From assembly GCF_041321155.1 (NCBI RefSeq), contig NZ_JBGGWB010000001.1, positions 1,809,501 to 1,873,500 of the forward strand: a DNA stretch of 64,000 nucleotides, in the 5' to 3' direction. A model generated the notes under the pieces. The model was not told the origin of the DNA, searched no databases, and worked only from the letters and a program-made list of their open reading frames with translations. The position numbers and the translations under genes are program-made. The stretch comes from Sphingomonas sp. IW22 (GTDB taxonomy: Bacteria; Pseudomonadota; Alphaproteobacteria; Sphingomonadales; Sphingomonadaceae). Below are positions 1-9,369 of this stretch, piece by piece; within the stretch, counting starts at the first letter, position 1, and the number at the start of each line of letters is the position of its first letter.

Positions 1-23
1 TTGGTGTCGGTGCTGGTTTGCGC

Positions 24-764
24 TTAACTGGTCTTCTGCACTCGCGGTTCGATCCGCAGATTGACCACGTCCGCCCGTTCCGATCGGGTCAGCGTGAACC
101 GGATCGCATCGGCGATCTCGTCGGCATAGAGCATCCGATGTTCAGCGATCGCCTGCTCCTTCTGGTCGTCGCTGCACTCCTGCATCGGCGTGGATACCGA
201 TCCGGGCTGGATCACGCTGACCTTGATGTTCTTGGCCGCGACTTCCTTGCGAAGCGTCTCGGCGAATGCCTGAATGCCGGCCTTGGTCGCGGCATAGACG
301 CTTTCGCCGTCGGCCTTGATCTCGGTGCTGATCGATCCGACGAACAGCAGATGTCCGCCGCCTTGGGCGTCCATCCGCAGGATCGCTCCGCGCGCCGCCG
401 CCAGCGTGCCGATCAGATTGGTCTCGATCACGTAGCGCCAGTCGTCGTCCTCCATCTCGTGGATCGGCTGAGCGCCGATCGCGGCGCAGGAGACAAGCAT
501 GTCGATGCCGCCGAACTTCTCATCCATCTCGGCGAACACGGCGTCGATGCCCTCTTTTGTCGAGGCATCTGCGATCAGCCCTTCGACGGTGCCAGACGCT
601 GAGTCCGCCGAAGCCAACGCATCATCTAGTCCCGCCTGATGGCGGCCGAAAGTCAGCACCCGTGCGCCCTTTTGAGCAAGCAGCGCAACGGTGGCCAGCC
701 CGATGCCAGTCGTCCCGCCGGTGACAAGGATGCGCTTGTCCTTCAGTGTCGTTTGCTCGTGCAT
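24..764 (-). CDS. SDR family NAD(P)-dependent oxidoreductase
   Basis: Classical short-chain dehydrogenase of 246 aa. It shows the TGGTTGIG-type Rossmann glycine motif near the N-terminus, an NAG-equivalent SCAA segment, and the S-Y-K catalytic set (Ser in GSIST, then YAATK). A TTG twelve bases upstream is also open, but the ATG at 764 begins two bases after the upstream gene's stop codon and is the better start. It is tightly coupled behind the 741-aa gene, so both are probably one transcript. The substrate cannot be told from sequence. The family is secure; the function is generic. Confidence 0.85.
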   Translation of the reverse strand: MHEQTTLKDKRILVTGGTTGIGLATVALLAQKGARVLTFGRHQAGLDDALASADSASGTVEGLIADASTKEGIDAVFAEMDEKFGGIDMLVSCAAIGAQPIHEMEDDDWRYVIETNLIGTLAAARGAILRMDAQGGGHLLFVGSISTEIKADGESVYAATKAGIQAFAETLRKEVAAKNIKVSVIQPGSVSTPMQECSDDQKEQAIAEHRMLYADEIADAIRFTLTRSERADVVNLRIEPRVQKTS

Positions 765-766
765 GA

Positions 767-2992
767 TTATTCCCAACGCAAATAAAGGCGGCCGCTTGCC
801 GGCACGCGATAGTCGATGCGATCAGCCGAGGCGTTGTGGGGCCGCAGGATATCTCCATCGGCCGTGCTGATTGTAACCTTGCCAAGCTTGCGCCGCTTCG
901 ATCGCACGATGCTCAAATCTGCAGTGCATCGTTCGCCGCCATCCAAAATGATCGTCAGGGAGCGGTCGCCGGTGCGCTCCGTCGAGCGGATGAAGTGATC
1001 GCAATATAACTGGAAGGGTGCGCCCTCGATCGGGTGGAAGGCGCGGGTGGCAAAGATGAAGGCAGCGCCGGCGCCATAAACCTCCTGGCCCACCTGTCCC
1101 GCCTGCTCGCCGCCCGGGTAGAGATCCTCGACCGGAAACGACAGCTTGCGATCGATATGACCGTTGCTTTCCCGTTGATCGGAAGCCAGCGCGTCCGCTG
1201 GAAGCGCATCGGGATAATAATACCAGCCGCGATGAAGCGCGTATCGGCAGAATTCCGAGATCAGCATCCGGGCGGCCGGTTCGATATCAGGCCCGCTGTC
1301 ACGCAAATAGCGCTCGAACGCCACAAATGAGTCGAAGCATTCATAGATCGCCATGTACGGCGCATCCTGAAGGCACGAGACGCCCATGAACGTGCTGTAA
1401 TGCGCCGCGTGGTCCAGATCGCTTTCCCAGACCACGCAATTGTGAAAGAAGCTCGCCAGATACACGTAGCTTTGTTCGAGATAGACGGCCTGGTTGGTGA
1501 TCCGCCACAACCGCATGCAGGCCGCGGCACCCCATGCGGTGAGATTGGCCTGATAATTGACCTTGAAGCGCAGACCCATGGCCGTGTCGATCGCGTTGCG
1601 GGCCTCATCCAGGAAACGCTTGTCGTCGGTCAGCTCGAATGCCTGCAACATCACCCAGGCATAGATGCCGCCGACATCGGTCTGACCGCGGTCGTCAGCC
1701 TCCGCGGTGTCGGTGATGACGGTGAAGTCCGTCACCTTGTACTGGATCGGCCATTTGTACTTGAAATGCTGCGCGGCCCTGATGCCGAAGTCGATCGACT
1801 TGAGCAGCAGCACTTTCGCATCCTCGTCACCGTCGAGCGCGAGTATGCCGAGGTTCAGCATTGGGTGGTAGAGGTACCAGCTATCGACCGCGTCCGCGTC
1901 CTTGTCATCACCGACATTGGGCAGATAGCGGCGGAGCGACTGAAGCTCGGGGTCGAAGAACTTCTCCAGACCGGCTTTGAATTCTGCCTCTAACGGATGG
2001 GGCGAGCCGCACCATTTGCCCCAGTCGTGAATGGCCGTGACGATCGACATCTGCACCATGATGTCGGGATATTCGGCGTTGGTGTACGGGTGGACGTAGC
2101 GATGACCGTAATGCGCGATCGTCGCCTCGGGCGCGTTGTCGAGATCACGCAGCGTCCATTCGGCGCGCTTTACCCAGTCCCGAAACTCAACCTTGGGTCG
2201 CTCGATCGTCGCGTAAGCGATGCCGAGCATCTGCAGGAATCTGCGCGCGGAATCCCTTTCGTGCAGCGGCGCCTGGTGCCGGAAGACGAGGATCGCGTCG
2301 GACAGCGTGACCTCCACGCCGGCCTCCAGCGCGCTTTCGCAGGCCGGTGTGTCGTCTTCCGGAGTGGGGATCATGTAACCCAGTTCGGGCCATGTCCCGC
2401 CCACCACCGCATCGGGCTTGGTCCCGGTGGCCCGGTAATAATCGTTCAGCGCGGTCAGGTTCTGAACGTATAGCACATCGCCGAAGCTGGGCTCCTCTAT
2501 ATGAAGATAGGCGACCGCCACGTTCAGCCCGCGCTGCCCTACTTCGATGCTGCCGCCCGCACCCAGGGGATCGTCGTTCGCATCAAGGGGGTAAAGATCG
2601 CGCGGCATGAACGGAATCGACGTCGATACTTCGGGCGTCAGGCGTACTGTAACCCGCACATTTTCCAGCGCATGTGGGCCCGCGCGCACGGCGATGACGT
2701 GCAGGCCAAGGCTGCTGGTGACTTCGAGGCGCGCGATTTCACCCGGCTCCGCCTTCACGGCCTTGCAGGTGAACGCACCGACGAGATATGCCGCCCGAAG
2801 CGCCACGCCGCCCCGGCCTTGCCGACGAATGAGTAACCACAGGGAGTCGGTCGCGGGGCGAATCTCGACGTCGAGTTCGCCGAGCGGGAACGCTGCGATC
2901 GGGGCGTCGGCGCTCCGTTCGCCGATACCCCGAAGCGCCAGGGCGTGTGGGCTGGCTTTGCACGTGGGCAGCTCTAGGTTCGTCGTGGCCAT
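767..2992 (-). CDS. Large hypothetical protein, possible alpha/alpha-toroid (six-hairpin) fold
   Basis: 741 aa, no signal peptide. The N-terminal ~250 residues look beta-rich. The central part (about 260-620) is alpha-helical and rich in W, Y, H and D, with repeated helix-pair segments resembling six-hairpin glycosidase or lyase folds. A short beta-rich C-terminus follows. I do not recognise the family, and the fold guess is inference from composition and helix periodicity. The next gene, an SDR, follows within a few bases. A sugar-active or metabolite-processing enzyme is plausible but unproven. Confidence 0.7.
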   Translation of the reverse strand: MATTNLELPTCKASPHALALRGIGERSADAPIAAFPLGELDVEIRPATDSLWLLIRRQGRGGVALRAAYLVGAFTCKAVKAEPGEIARLEVTSSLGLHVIAVRAGPHALENVRVTVRLTPEVSTSIPFMPRDLYPLDANDDPLGAGGSIEVGQRGLNVAVAYLHIEEPSFGDVLYVQNLTALNDYYRATGTKPDAVVGGTWPELGYMIPTPEDDTPACESALEAGVEVTLSDAILVFRHQAPLHERDSARRFLQMLGIAYATIERPKVEFRDWVKRAEWTLRDLDNAPEATIAHYGHRYVHPYTNAEYPDIMVQMSIVTAIHDWGKWCGSPHPLEAEFKAGLEKFFDPELQSLRRYLPNVGDDKDADAVDSWYLYHPMLNLGILALDGDEDAKVLLLKSIDFGIRAAQHFKYKWPIQYKVTDFTVITDTAEADDRGQTDVGGIYAWVMLQAFELTDDKRFLDEARNAIDTAMGLRFKVNYQANLTAWGAAACMRLWRITNQAVYLEQSYVYLASFFHNCVVWESDLDHAAHYSTFMGVSCLQDAPYMAIYECFDSFVAFERYLRDSGPDIEPAARMLISEFCRYALHRGWYYYPDALPADALASDQRESNGHIDRKLSFPVEDLYPGGEQAGQVGQEVYGAGAAFIFATRAFHPIEGAPFQLYCDHFIRSTERTGDRSLTIILDGGERCTADLSIVRSKRRKLGKVTISTADGDILRPHNASADRIDYRVPASGRLYLRWE

Positions 2993-3396
2993 ATCGATCC
3001 CTGAACCTGTCTGATGTTGATGGCGAATTCCCGAAACGGTCGGCTTCGCGGATGCGTTCGATCCTCAATATGTGATCTTCAAACGTGCGTCCCTGACAAC
3101 CGCGGCTCGAACGCTTTCGTTCCCGTGGGTTACGCAATGAATTGCCCTGCGACCGGCGCCATCAACCGATTTGTGATTCCCACACCAAGGCCAGCGCCGT
3201 AGGCCGCCGAAAAAGGAGACCATCCTCGATGGGGAGCGCCAGATCGAAATCGTTCCTGCTGACGGTTGACATGCCAATGTGACCGCACAGTCCTTCCTAG
3301 AAGGCGTGCGTGATAGCGTCGGCCGTCAACGCTTCTCGAGGGCTGGCTCCGGGGACCCTTGGGCCTTTCGCAGCATTTATTGAGCGCCGGAAAAGG
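2993..3396. other. Intergenic region, no gene seen
   Basis: 404-bp gap between the start of the 741-aa gene and the stop of phosphatidylserine decarboxylase, both on the minus strand. It should contain the promoter of the 741-aa gene. I see no convincing -35/-10 pair, RNA gene, repeat or terminator hairpin. Short open frames here look like noise. Confidence 0.5.
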
Positions 3397-4248
3397 TCAG
3401 GCGACGCGATCACCCATGCGTTCGGCCAATCGCACCTTGCGTTCGGGTGCCCAGTCTTCGTTGAACGCGATGGCCCCCTGCCTGAAAAGCATCACGATCG
3501 TCGAGCCGAGAAGGAAGCGGCCCATCTCTTCGCCCTTCTTCAGCACGATGTCCCTCTCGGTATAGGTCCATTCGGACGGCTTGTTGGTGCGCTTTGGATT
3601 GACCACGCCGTGCCACACGGTCGCCATGCTCCCCACAATGGTCGCGCCGACCAGCACCATGACGAACGGGCCATGCTCCACTGATTCGAAGATGCAAACC
3701 ACGCGCTCGTTGCGCGCGAACAGGTTCGGTACGCCGCGCGCGGTGACAGGGTTCACCGAGAAGAGCTTTCCCGGCACGTAGATCATGCGCGTGAGCTTGC
3801 CGTCACAGGGCATGTGGAGGCGGTGGTAATCCTTGGGCGACAGATACAGGTTGGCGAAGCGGCCATGGCGAAATTGAGCGGCCAGCGCGGCGTCGCCGCC
3901 GACCAGCTGGGTTGTGGTGAACCGATGCCCCTTTGCTTGTAGCATGTGATGGTCATCGATGCAGCCGAACTGGCTGATCGCGCCGTCGACAGGACAGACG
4001 AAATCGGCGGCCGCGACCGGGCGCAAGCCGGCTTTGAGTGGACGGCTGAAGAAATCGTTGAAGCTCTTGTAGCTGCGGATGTCCGCATCTGCGGCTTCGG
4101 TCATGTCGACGGCGTATTTGCCAACGAACCAGCGGATCAGCCGCGTTGTCATCGCGCCCCCCTCCGCTGCGGCGATGCGACCGGCAAACGTCGTCAGGCG
4201 CTGCTTGGGCAGCATGTACTGGAGCAGGACCTTCAGGCGATCGGACAT
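3397..4248 (-). CDS. psd: Phosphatidylserine decarboxylase proenzyme
   Basis: Converts phosphatidylserine to phosphatidylethanolamine at the inner membrane and uses a self-made pyruvoyl group. The 283-aa protein has the type I hallmarks: SYKSFNDFFSR at 59-69, the VDGA segment with Asp88, YHRLHMP with His145, and the LGST self-cleavage site at 247-250, where Ser249 becomes the pyruvoyl of the alpha chain. Length is normal for the family. It is a single gene, divergent from the lipid kinase; together with the PAP2 gene it forms a small phospholipid neighbourhood. No phosphatidylserine synthase is adjacent. Confidence 0.95.
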   Translation of the reverse strand: MSDRLKVLLQYMLPKQRLTTFAGRIAAAEGGAMTTRLIRWFVGKYAVDMTEAADADIRSYKSFNDFFSRPLKAGLRPVAAADFVCPVDGAISQFGCIDDHHMLQAKGHRFTTTQLVGGDAALAAQFRHGRFANLYLSPKDYHRLHMPCDGKLTRMIYVPGKLFSVNPVTARGVPNLFARNERVVCIFESVEHGPFVMVLVGATIVGSMATVWHGVVNPKRTNKPSEWTYTERDIVLKKGEEMGRFLLGSTIVMLFRQGAIAFNEDWAPERKVRLAERMGDRVA

Positions 4249-4644
4249 CAGAACCTCAAAAACGTCGGCACGATCCTTGTAGGGCCATGAACCGGCAAGT
4301 CGACCGTCGCGAAGCGGGTTTGAAGACGAGGCGCGTTAATGCGCTTGTGACCAAGCCGCCATGTTCAAACCATTGCAGGGCGGCTGACGGAAATGCGGCC
4401 GCCCCGGCTTATCCGATGCATATCAAACGCCGAGCCGACCGCCCCTTAAACGACCGAAGGGATAAAACGGGGCCGTGGGGATCATCAGTGATCGCCATGC
4501 GCTTCAGCAACTGGTCAGCAGCGTCGGGGCATCGTGAATGAGCATCCGGTTACATGGCGATGGCTGAACGCGAGTTGCTGGTCTAGGATGGGAAGCGGCA
4601 GATCGCTGCCAGAAGGAAACAGTGCCGGTGCAAGTAAAATCGGG
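4249..4644. other. Divergent intergenic region between psd and lipid kinase
   Basis: Up to 396 bp, less if the lipid kinase starts further upstream (in-frame ATGs at 4534 and 4588). It must hold promoters for both divergent genes. I could not find a clear -35/-10 pair or an RNA structure. Confidence 0.4.
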
Positions 4645-5556
4645 ATGCAGTCGTTGAGCCGTCCTGTCCCCCGAACTGCGGCGCTGGTCGTCAACGCGCA
4701 TTCGCGAAAGGGCGAGGCGCTCTACCGTCAGGCGAAGCAAAAGCTGGAAGCGGCGGGCGTTACACTGACGGCCGCGCACGCCGTTCGAGATCCGTCGAAG
4801 CTGGACGAAACAGTCCGGGACGCCGTGCAAAGCGGCGCGCCGATGGTGATCATCGGCGGTGGCGACGGTTCTCTGTCGCGGCTTGTCGATTACCTTGCCA
4901 ACACGGACTGCGTTTTCGCGGTATTGCCGCTGGGCACAGCGAACAGCTTTGCCCGAACGCTGGGCCTGCCTCTCGATCTCGACGGCGCGATCGATGCGAT
5001 CGTGTCGGGCCGGCTGCGTCGCATCGACCTGGGCATGATCGAGGACGATTATTTCGTAAACGCTGCCGCGCTGGGGCTGTCGCCGATCATCGGCGACACG
5101 GTGCCGCACAAACTAAAGCGCTATCTGGGGCGGGTGGGATATCTTGGCTGGGCGCTTCGGTGCCTGCTGCGCTTTCGCCCGTTCCGCCTGACCGTCGAGG
5201 ACGAACATGGCGAACACCGGACCTGGGCAAGCGAGGTCCGGATTTTCAACGGCCGCTTTCACGGCGGGGTCGAGCTGATCGAAACCACCGATGTCGACAG
5301 CGGGGACATCGTCATCCAGGCGGTGACGGGGCGCAGCGTGATGCGGCTTGCCTTCGACTGGTATGCCAAGTTTTTCAGGCTGAAGTCGCGCAGCGCCAAC
5401 ACGGTCGAGTTTCGCGGTCGCGAGTTGAAGCTGCGCACCCGCCCGGCCCAGAAGATCTCAATCGATGGCGAGTGCCTTGCCCGCACGCCGGTGACGGTGC
5501 GCGTCGCTCAGCGCGCGATCGAAGTCGTGGTACCCTCGGCGCCTTCGATGGTGTGA
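4645..5556 (+). CDS. Diacylglycerol kinase family lipid kinase (YegS/BmrU type)
   Basis: About 303 aa; phosphorylates a lipid head such as diacylglycerol or a sphingoid/ceramide-type lipid. The DAGK catalytic signature is present: IIGGGDGSLSR, then PLGTANSFARTLGLP. The C-terminal beta domain carries the usual SIDGE motif. The frame is open from 4534, but homology to the family begins with the VNAHSRKGEAL strand just after the ATG at 4645, so I take that start; upstream ATGs lack good ribosome sites. Its last 49 bases overlap the convergent PAP2 phosphatase gene. A kinase beside a lipid phosphatase suggests lipid-head turnover. Confidence 0.85.
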   Translation: MQSLSRPVPRTAALVVNAHSRKGEALYRQAKQKLEAAGVTLTAAHAVRDPSKLDETVRDAVQSGAPMVIIGGGDGSLSRLVDYLANTDCVFAVLPLGTANSFARTLGLPLDLDGAIDAIVSGRLRRIDLGMIEDDYFVNAAALGLSPIIGDTVPHKLKRYLGRVGYLGWALRCLLRFRPFRLTVEDEHGEHRTWASEVRIFNGRFHGGVELIETTDVDSGDIVIQAVTGRSVMRLAFDWYAKFFRLKSRSANTVEFRGRELKLRTRPAQKISIDGECLARTPVTVRVAQRAIEVVVPSAPSMV

Positions 5557-6239
5557 CGGCGCTGCAATATCGCGGCTACCCATGACGCCGCGACGGCCCA
5601 GGCGATCCCGACCGACCAACCCGCCAGCACGTCGGTGGGGAAATGGACGCCAAGGAATATCCGCGAGAACCCGATCAACAGCGTCAGCACCAGCGCAGCG
5701 GTGATCAGGAAGGTGCGGACCCGCCTGCTCGGCTCGGCACTCGCGAGTAGCGCCGCGCCAGTCAGATAAACCATCGCCGAATTCATCGCATGGCCGCTGG
5801 GAAAGCTTGCCGAGCTGACCTCCACCAGATGCGGCACGATATCGGGTCGCGCGCGTGCGAATGCGATTTTTAGCAGCGCATTGAGCAAGCTACCCAAAGC
5901 GATTGAAGACGCGACGAATATCGCCAACGCAAGCTTGCGTCGCGCCACCAGATAACCGCTCACGAAAACCGTGACCAATGTCAGCACGGTTCCCCCGCCC
6001 AGGGCGGTGAAGTCGAGCATTGCGCGGGAGAACCAGCGTGGCCCAATCGACGTGCCCGGATCTGCAACGCTTCGCAGCTGGAGTAGTAACCAGCGATCGA
6101 TCGCCAGTGGATTGCCCTCGACAACCTCGGAAGCAACGTAGGCAAATCCCGCAAGCGCGACGACGACGATCAGTAGCGTGACCAGGATGCGCGTATCCAA
6201 GCGACGCGCCCAGGTCCCGTCGATGCCGGCTGCAATCAA
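5508..6239 (-). CDS. PAP2 superfamily membrane phosphatase
   Basis: 243 aa with about six hydrophobic segments, an inner-membrane enzyme that removes phosphate from lipids such as phosphatidate or undecaprenyl diphosphate. All three PAP2 motifs are visible: K-x6-RP in KIAFARARP, PSGHA, and SRIFLGVHFPTDV. Its 3' end overlaps the convergent lipid kinase by 49 bp, so the two transcripts are antisense to each other at their ends. Lipid specificity is unknown. Confidence 0.92.
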   Translation of the reverse strand: MIAAGIDGTWARRLDTRILVTLLIVVVALAGFAYVASEVVEGNPLAIDRWLLLQLRSVADPGTSIGPRWFSRAMLDFTALGGGTVLTLVTVFVSGYLVARRKLALAIFVASSIALGSLLNALLKIAFARARPDIVPHLVEVSSASFPSGHAMNSAMVYLTGAALLASAEPSRRVRTFLITAALVLTLLIGFSRIFLGVHFPTDVLAGWSVGIAWAVAASWVAAILQRRHTIEGAEGTTTSIAR

Positions 6240-6441
6240 TTCAAGGCTCCTGACTTGGGCTTGGCGGTACGATGGTCGTCTAACAGGTATAATCTGGTAT
6301 GCCGCTTATAAAGAGGGATGCTCCGCTCGGCCAACGCGTCGGGGAAGTCCGGCGGAACGCTCATGGTGGCTGACGCGGCATGTGCAGTCGCGCCAGCACG
6401 GGCCTCGTTCAGCTGGGGCATTCGGACCGGGAAGCGACGTC

Positions 6442-6747
6442 ATGCGTTCACTTCGAATGCCAGTGACGATCGAGATTTTGCAACAACGGATGGACGAAGC
6501 CGCTGCCGCTCTTGATTTCGAGGAGGCGGGCCGATGCCGCGACATGATCAACGCGATGCGTGGCGGCGCGACGGCCGTTGAGGCTGAAGAGGCGAGCTTT
6601 GAGGGATTGAGGCGCCAGGCGCCCGGCGCAATGGGCCTGGGAACCAGTCAGCAAAAGGTCACGCCGCCTGCCGGATGGCGCGCGCCACCCAAGCCTGATC
6701 CGATGACAGCCGGCCGTTCAAAGCGCGGCCGCCATCGCAAGTCGTGA
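6442..6747 (+). CDS. Small UvrB/UvrC-motif (UVR domain) protein
   Basis: 101 aa. Residues about 8-45 form one UVR motif (EILQQRMDEAAAALDFEEA then GRCRD), the helical hairpin by which UvrB and UvrC contact each other. The remainder is low-complexity and basic, ending in RSKRGRHRKS. There is no nuclease or helicase domain. The ATG at 6442 is preceded by a GGGAAG ribosome site; an ATG at 6457 is also possible. A perfect TATAAT at 6288-6293 on this strand could be a -10 element, but I found no matching -35. Role unknown; interaction with excision repair or clamp-loader-type ATPases is inference. Confidence 0.75.
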   Translation: MRSLRMPVTIEILQQRMDEAAAALDFEEAGRCRDMINAMRGGATAVEAEEASFEGLRRQAPGAMGLGTSQQKVTPPAGWRAPPKPDPMTAGRSKRGRHRKS

Positions 6748-7013
6748 CGACAAGGGCGCGCGAGACGACACTTGCCCGTCTGGTGTCTCGATCACCGGGC
6801 GCGACGGTGCGCCCCAGCGAATTAGCGCGCGGACACATGCAGCGCACGTTCCAAGGGCCACTCGCGCGGGCCAGTATTGCGGCGAGGTTGCCGCGGCGAA
6901 TGATCCGCTCGTGCTGCGCGGTCTTAGCCCAATCGAACTTAGGCCAGCGACGGCGCTCATCGCGTTCCACCGCAGGGCCGCGCACAATCGCGCTTCGATC
7001 GACGCTTTGCCGG

Positions 7014-8795
7014 TCATTTCGGCTCGCGATAGGTGCCGACCAGTTCCCCCGTTGCCAGAACGTGCCCCGCCGCAGCGGTCAGCACTTGGTCGCGCGTCGC
7101 GCCGAGCGGCAGATTCAGCGCCTGATCAAGGGCCAGCACCTGAAAATGGTAGCGATGCGGTTTGTCGCCCTTGGGTGGGCGGGGGCCGTACCAGCCGACA
7201 GTGCCGCGCCCCGATGCGCCCTGCATGATTCCTTCGAGCGGCCCACCGCTTAGTCGGTCCCGCTCCTGCAGTCCGCCGGGCAGGGCAAGCGTGCTGGCAG
7301 GCACGTTCCAGGCGACCCAGTGGACGACGGGCTTGGCGGACCCGTCAGGGTCCTCGACAAGGATCGCGTAGGAAGCGGCACCGGGTACCGCCGTCCAGCC
7401 GATTGCGGGCGAAATGCCGAGCCCGTATTCGCTATGATCGCGCGGCATCGGGCCGCCTGCCGCAAAGCCGGCGGCGCGGACGTCGATCCGCGCGGTGCCG
7501 GATGCGCGTGCTTCCGGCCGGGTCAGTGCGAGCGGTACGTTGTTCCCACGCGCAGCTTGTTCCAGCATTGGCGCCGCTGGCGGTGCCGGCGGTGCCGCTT
7601 GGCCGGTCGCGCCGTCATAGGTGATGCGATAGATGACGCCGTTGGCGTCGTCCGACAGCAGGATCGACCCGTCGCGCATTACCGCTACGCCGCACGGCCG
7701 GCCGTAGTGGCCGGTGCCGTCCGCGCTCATGAAACCGCTGACGAACGGCTCGATGCGCGTCGCCTGGCCGTCCGCGTCGAAGCGGATGCGCGCCAGTTCG
7801 TAGCCTGAGGCGGGCTTGCGGTTCCAGCTGCCGCGCAGTGCGATGAAGGCGTCGCCTGCCGCGTCCGGCGCAAAGCCGCCGCCTGGATGGAAGGCCATCT
7901 GCATCCCTGCGGAATGCGCGACGTGCATCAGGACGGGATTGGTCGACGCCGCTGCCCATTGCGCCGCGACCAGCCCGCCGGGCGGCTCGTCTTGCGGATT
8001 GCGCTCACCCTTTTCAAAGACATACGGCCAACCGTATCGCTTGCCGCGCTCGATCTTGTTGAGCTCTTCGCGCTGAAGGTCATTGCCCAGCCAGTCGATC
8101 CCCTGGTCCCAGCCCCACAGTTCGCCGGTACGCGGATGCCAGCCGAAGCCGATCGTGTTGCGTAACCCCGACGCCCAGATACGCCGCGTCTTGCCATCAA
8201 GGCTGGCGCGGATCAGCGTCGCGCTCTCCTGGCTCGTTTCGTCGCAGGCGTTACAGGTCGAGCCGACGCTGATATAAAGCATCCGGTCCGGCCCGACCGC
8301 GAGCGTCCGGTTCGGGTGCTGGCCGGCATCGGGCAGATCGTCGATCAGCGTTTCAATCTCTCCGATGCCGCCATCGGGACGAAGCGGCGCGCTGAACACT
8401 TCACGCGCGGTCATGAAATAGAGTCTGCCGTCGTGGATCGCGAGGCCGTGGAGGCCCGGGCGATTGACAATCACGGTCGGCGGACCGTCGGCGCGCCCGT
8501 CGCGGTTCGCGTCGACAAGCCGGATGATATCGGCTTCCGAGCGGCGACTGACATAGATCGAGCCATCGGGCGCCACCGCCATGACCCGCGCATTGCCAAG
8601 GTCGCTTGCCCAGACGGCGGCGCGGTAGCCGCGTGGCAATTTGAGCGAAGCGGCGAAATCGGGACCGGGCTTAAGCGGTGTCAACTCGTTGAAATAGGCC
8701 TCTACCGCGCGTTTGTCGTTGTCCTCCGGGCTGCTTTGCCCGGCAACAGGGGCGGCGATCAGGAGCAATGTTGCGGTGAGGAGGGCGGCCTTCAT
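7014..8795 (-). CDS. PQQ-dependent sugar/sorbosone dehydrogenase fused to a YbhB/PEBP domain
   Basis: 593 aa, exported. The N-terminal signal peptide ends near AGQ. Residues about 35-405 form a six-bladed glucose/sorbosone dehydrogenase propeller, with RGYRAAVWASDL at its start and repeated PDGSIYVS, HGLAI and GRPCGVAV blades. A CNAC pair suggests a disulfide or haem-like ligand; no CXXCH is present. Residues about 425-590 are a phosphatidylethanolamine-binding / Raf-kinase-inhibitor-like domain (SPAIGW, DPDGSAKP, HWVAWNVPA, GYGPRPP-like motif). A quinoprotein oxidising sugars in the periplasm is expected; the PEBP part may bind a ligand. Single gene. Confidence 0.88.
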   Translation of the reverse strand: MKAALLTATLLLIAAPVAGQSSPEDNDKRAVEAYFNELTPLKPGPDFAASLKLPRGYRAAVWASDLGNARVMAVAPDGSIYVSRRSEADIIRLVDANRDGRADGPPTVIVNRPGLHGLAIHDGRLYFMTAREVFSAPLRPDGGIGEIETLIDDLPDAGQHPNRTLAVGPDRMLYISVGSTCNACDETSQESATLIRASLDGKTRRIWASGLRNTIGFGWHPRTGELWGWDQGIDWLGNDLQREELNKIERGKRYGWPYVFEKGERNPQDEPPGGLVAAQWAAASTNPVLMHVAHSAGMQMAFHPGGGFAPDAAGDAFIALRGSWNRKPASGYELARIRFDADGQATRIEPFVSGFMSADGTGHYGRPCGVAVMRDGSILLSDDANGVIYRITYDGATGQAAPPAPPAAPMLEQAARGNNVPLALTRPEARASGTARIDVRAAGFAAGGPMPRDHSEYGLGISPAIGWTAVPGAASYAILVEDPDGSAKPVVHWVAWNVPASTLALPGGLQERDRLSGGPLEGIMQGASGRGTVGWYGPRPPKGDKPHRYHFQVLALDQALNLPLGATRDQVLTAAAGHVLATGELVGTYREPK

Positions 8796-8896
8796 CGTGT
8801 TACCCCGTTGTTCACGGGATCAAATGCACAATGCGATGCTCCGGGTCCGTCATCGACGAACTAAAACTGATGACCTCTTTTCCGGCGAAAGGATGT

Positions 8897-9313
8897 TCAA
8901 TCGCCGATCAGGTGAAGCGCAAGCTGGCGGCGATGCGGACGGCGGCGATGTTCGAAAAGATAGATGCCCTGCCACGTACCCAACACCAGTTGCCCGCGCA
9001 TGACCGGGATGGATAGCTGGACTTGGGTCAGCGCCGTGCGCAGATGGGCGGGCATGTCGTCCGGCCCCTCGTCGTCATGGGCATACTCGTCGCTTTCCGG
9101 GGCGATGCGCGCGAAATAGGCCTCGATGTCGCTGCGGACGGCGGGTGCGGCATTTTCCTGGATCAACAGCGATGCCGATGTGTGCCGGCAAAAGATGGTG
9201 AGCAGCCCGGATTCAATGCCTTGCCCGCGCTGCCACGCGACAATGTCATCGGTAATCTCGACCAGACCTTGCCCACGCGTTTCGATGGTCAGCATGTCCA
9301 ACGCTTGCCGCAT
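8897..9313 (-). CDS. yjbQ: YjbQ family protein (UPF0047, secondary thiamine-phosphate synthase)
   Basis: 138-aa small cytoplasmic enzyme of the YjbQ family, whose members have weak thiamine-phosphate synthase activity; the true role is not settled. Signature segments are FCRHTSASLLIQENA, the DDEGPDDMPAHLR acidic loop and a LGTWQGIYLFEHR ending. An AGGAGACGG ribosome site precedes the ATG at 9313, which fixes the start. Length is normal. It may be transcribed alone or from upstream of 9370. Confidence 0.92.
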   Translation of the reverse strand: MRQALDMLTIETRGQGLVEITDDIVAWQRGQGIESGLLTIFCRHTSASLLIQENAAPAVRSDIEAYFARIAPESDEYAHDDEGPDDMPAHLRTALTQVQLSIPVMRGQLVLGTWQGIYLFEHRRRPHRRQLALHLIGD

Positions 9314-9369
9314 TCCGTCTCCTTGCCGCTATCGACCGCTCACGCGGCCCGGGGCGCCCATGGCCGATG

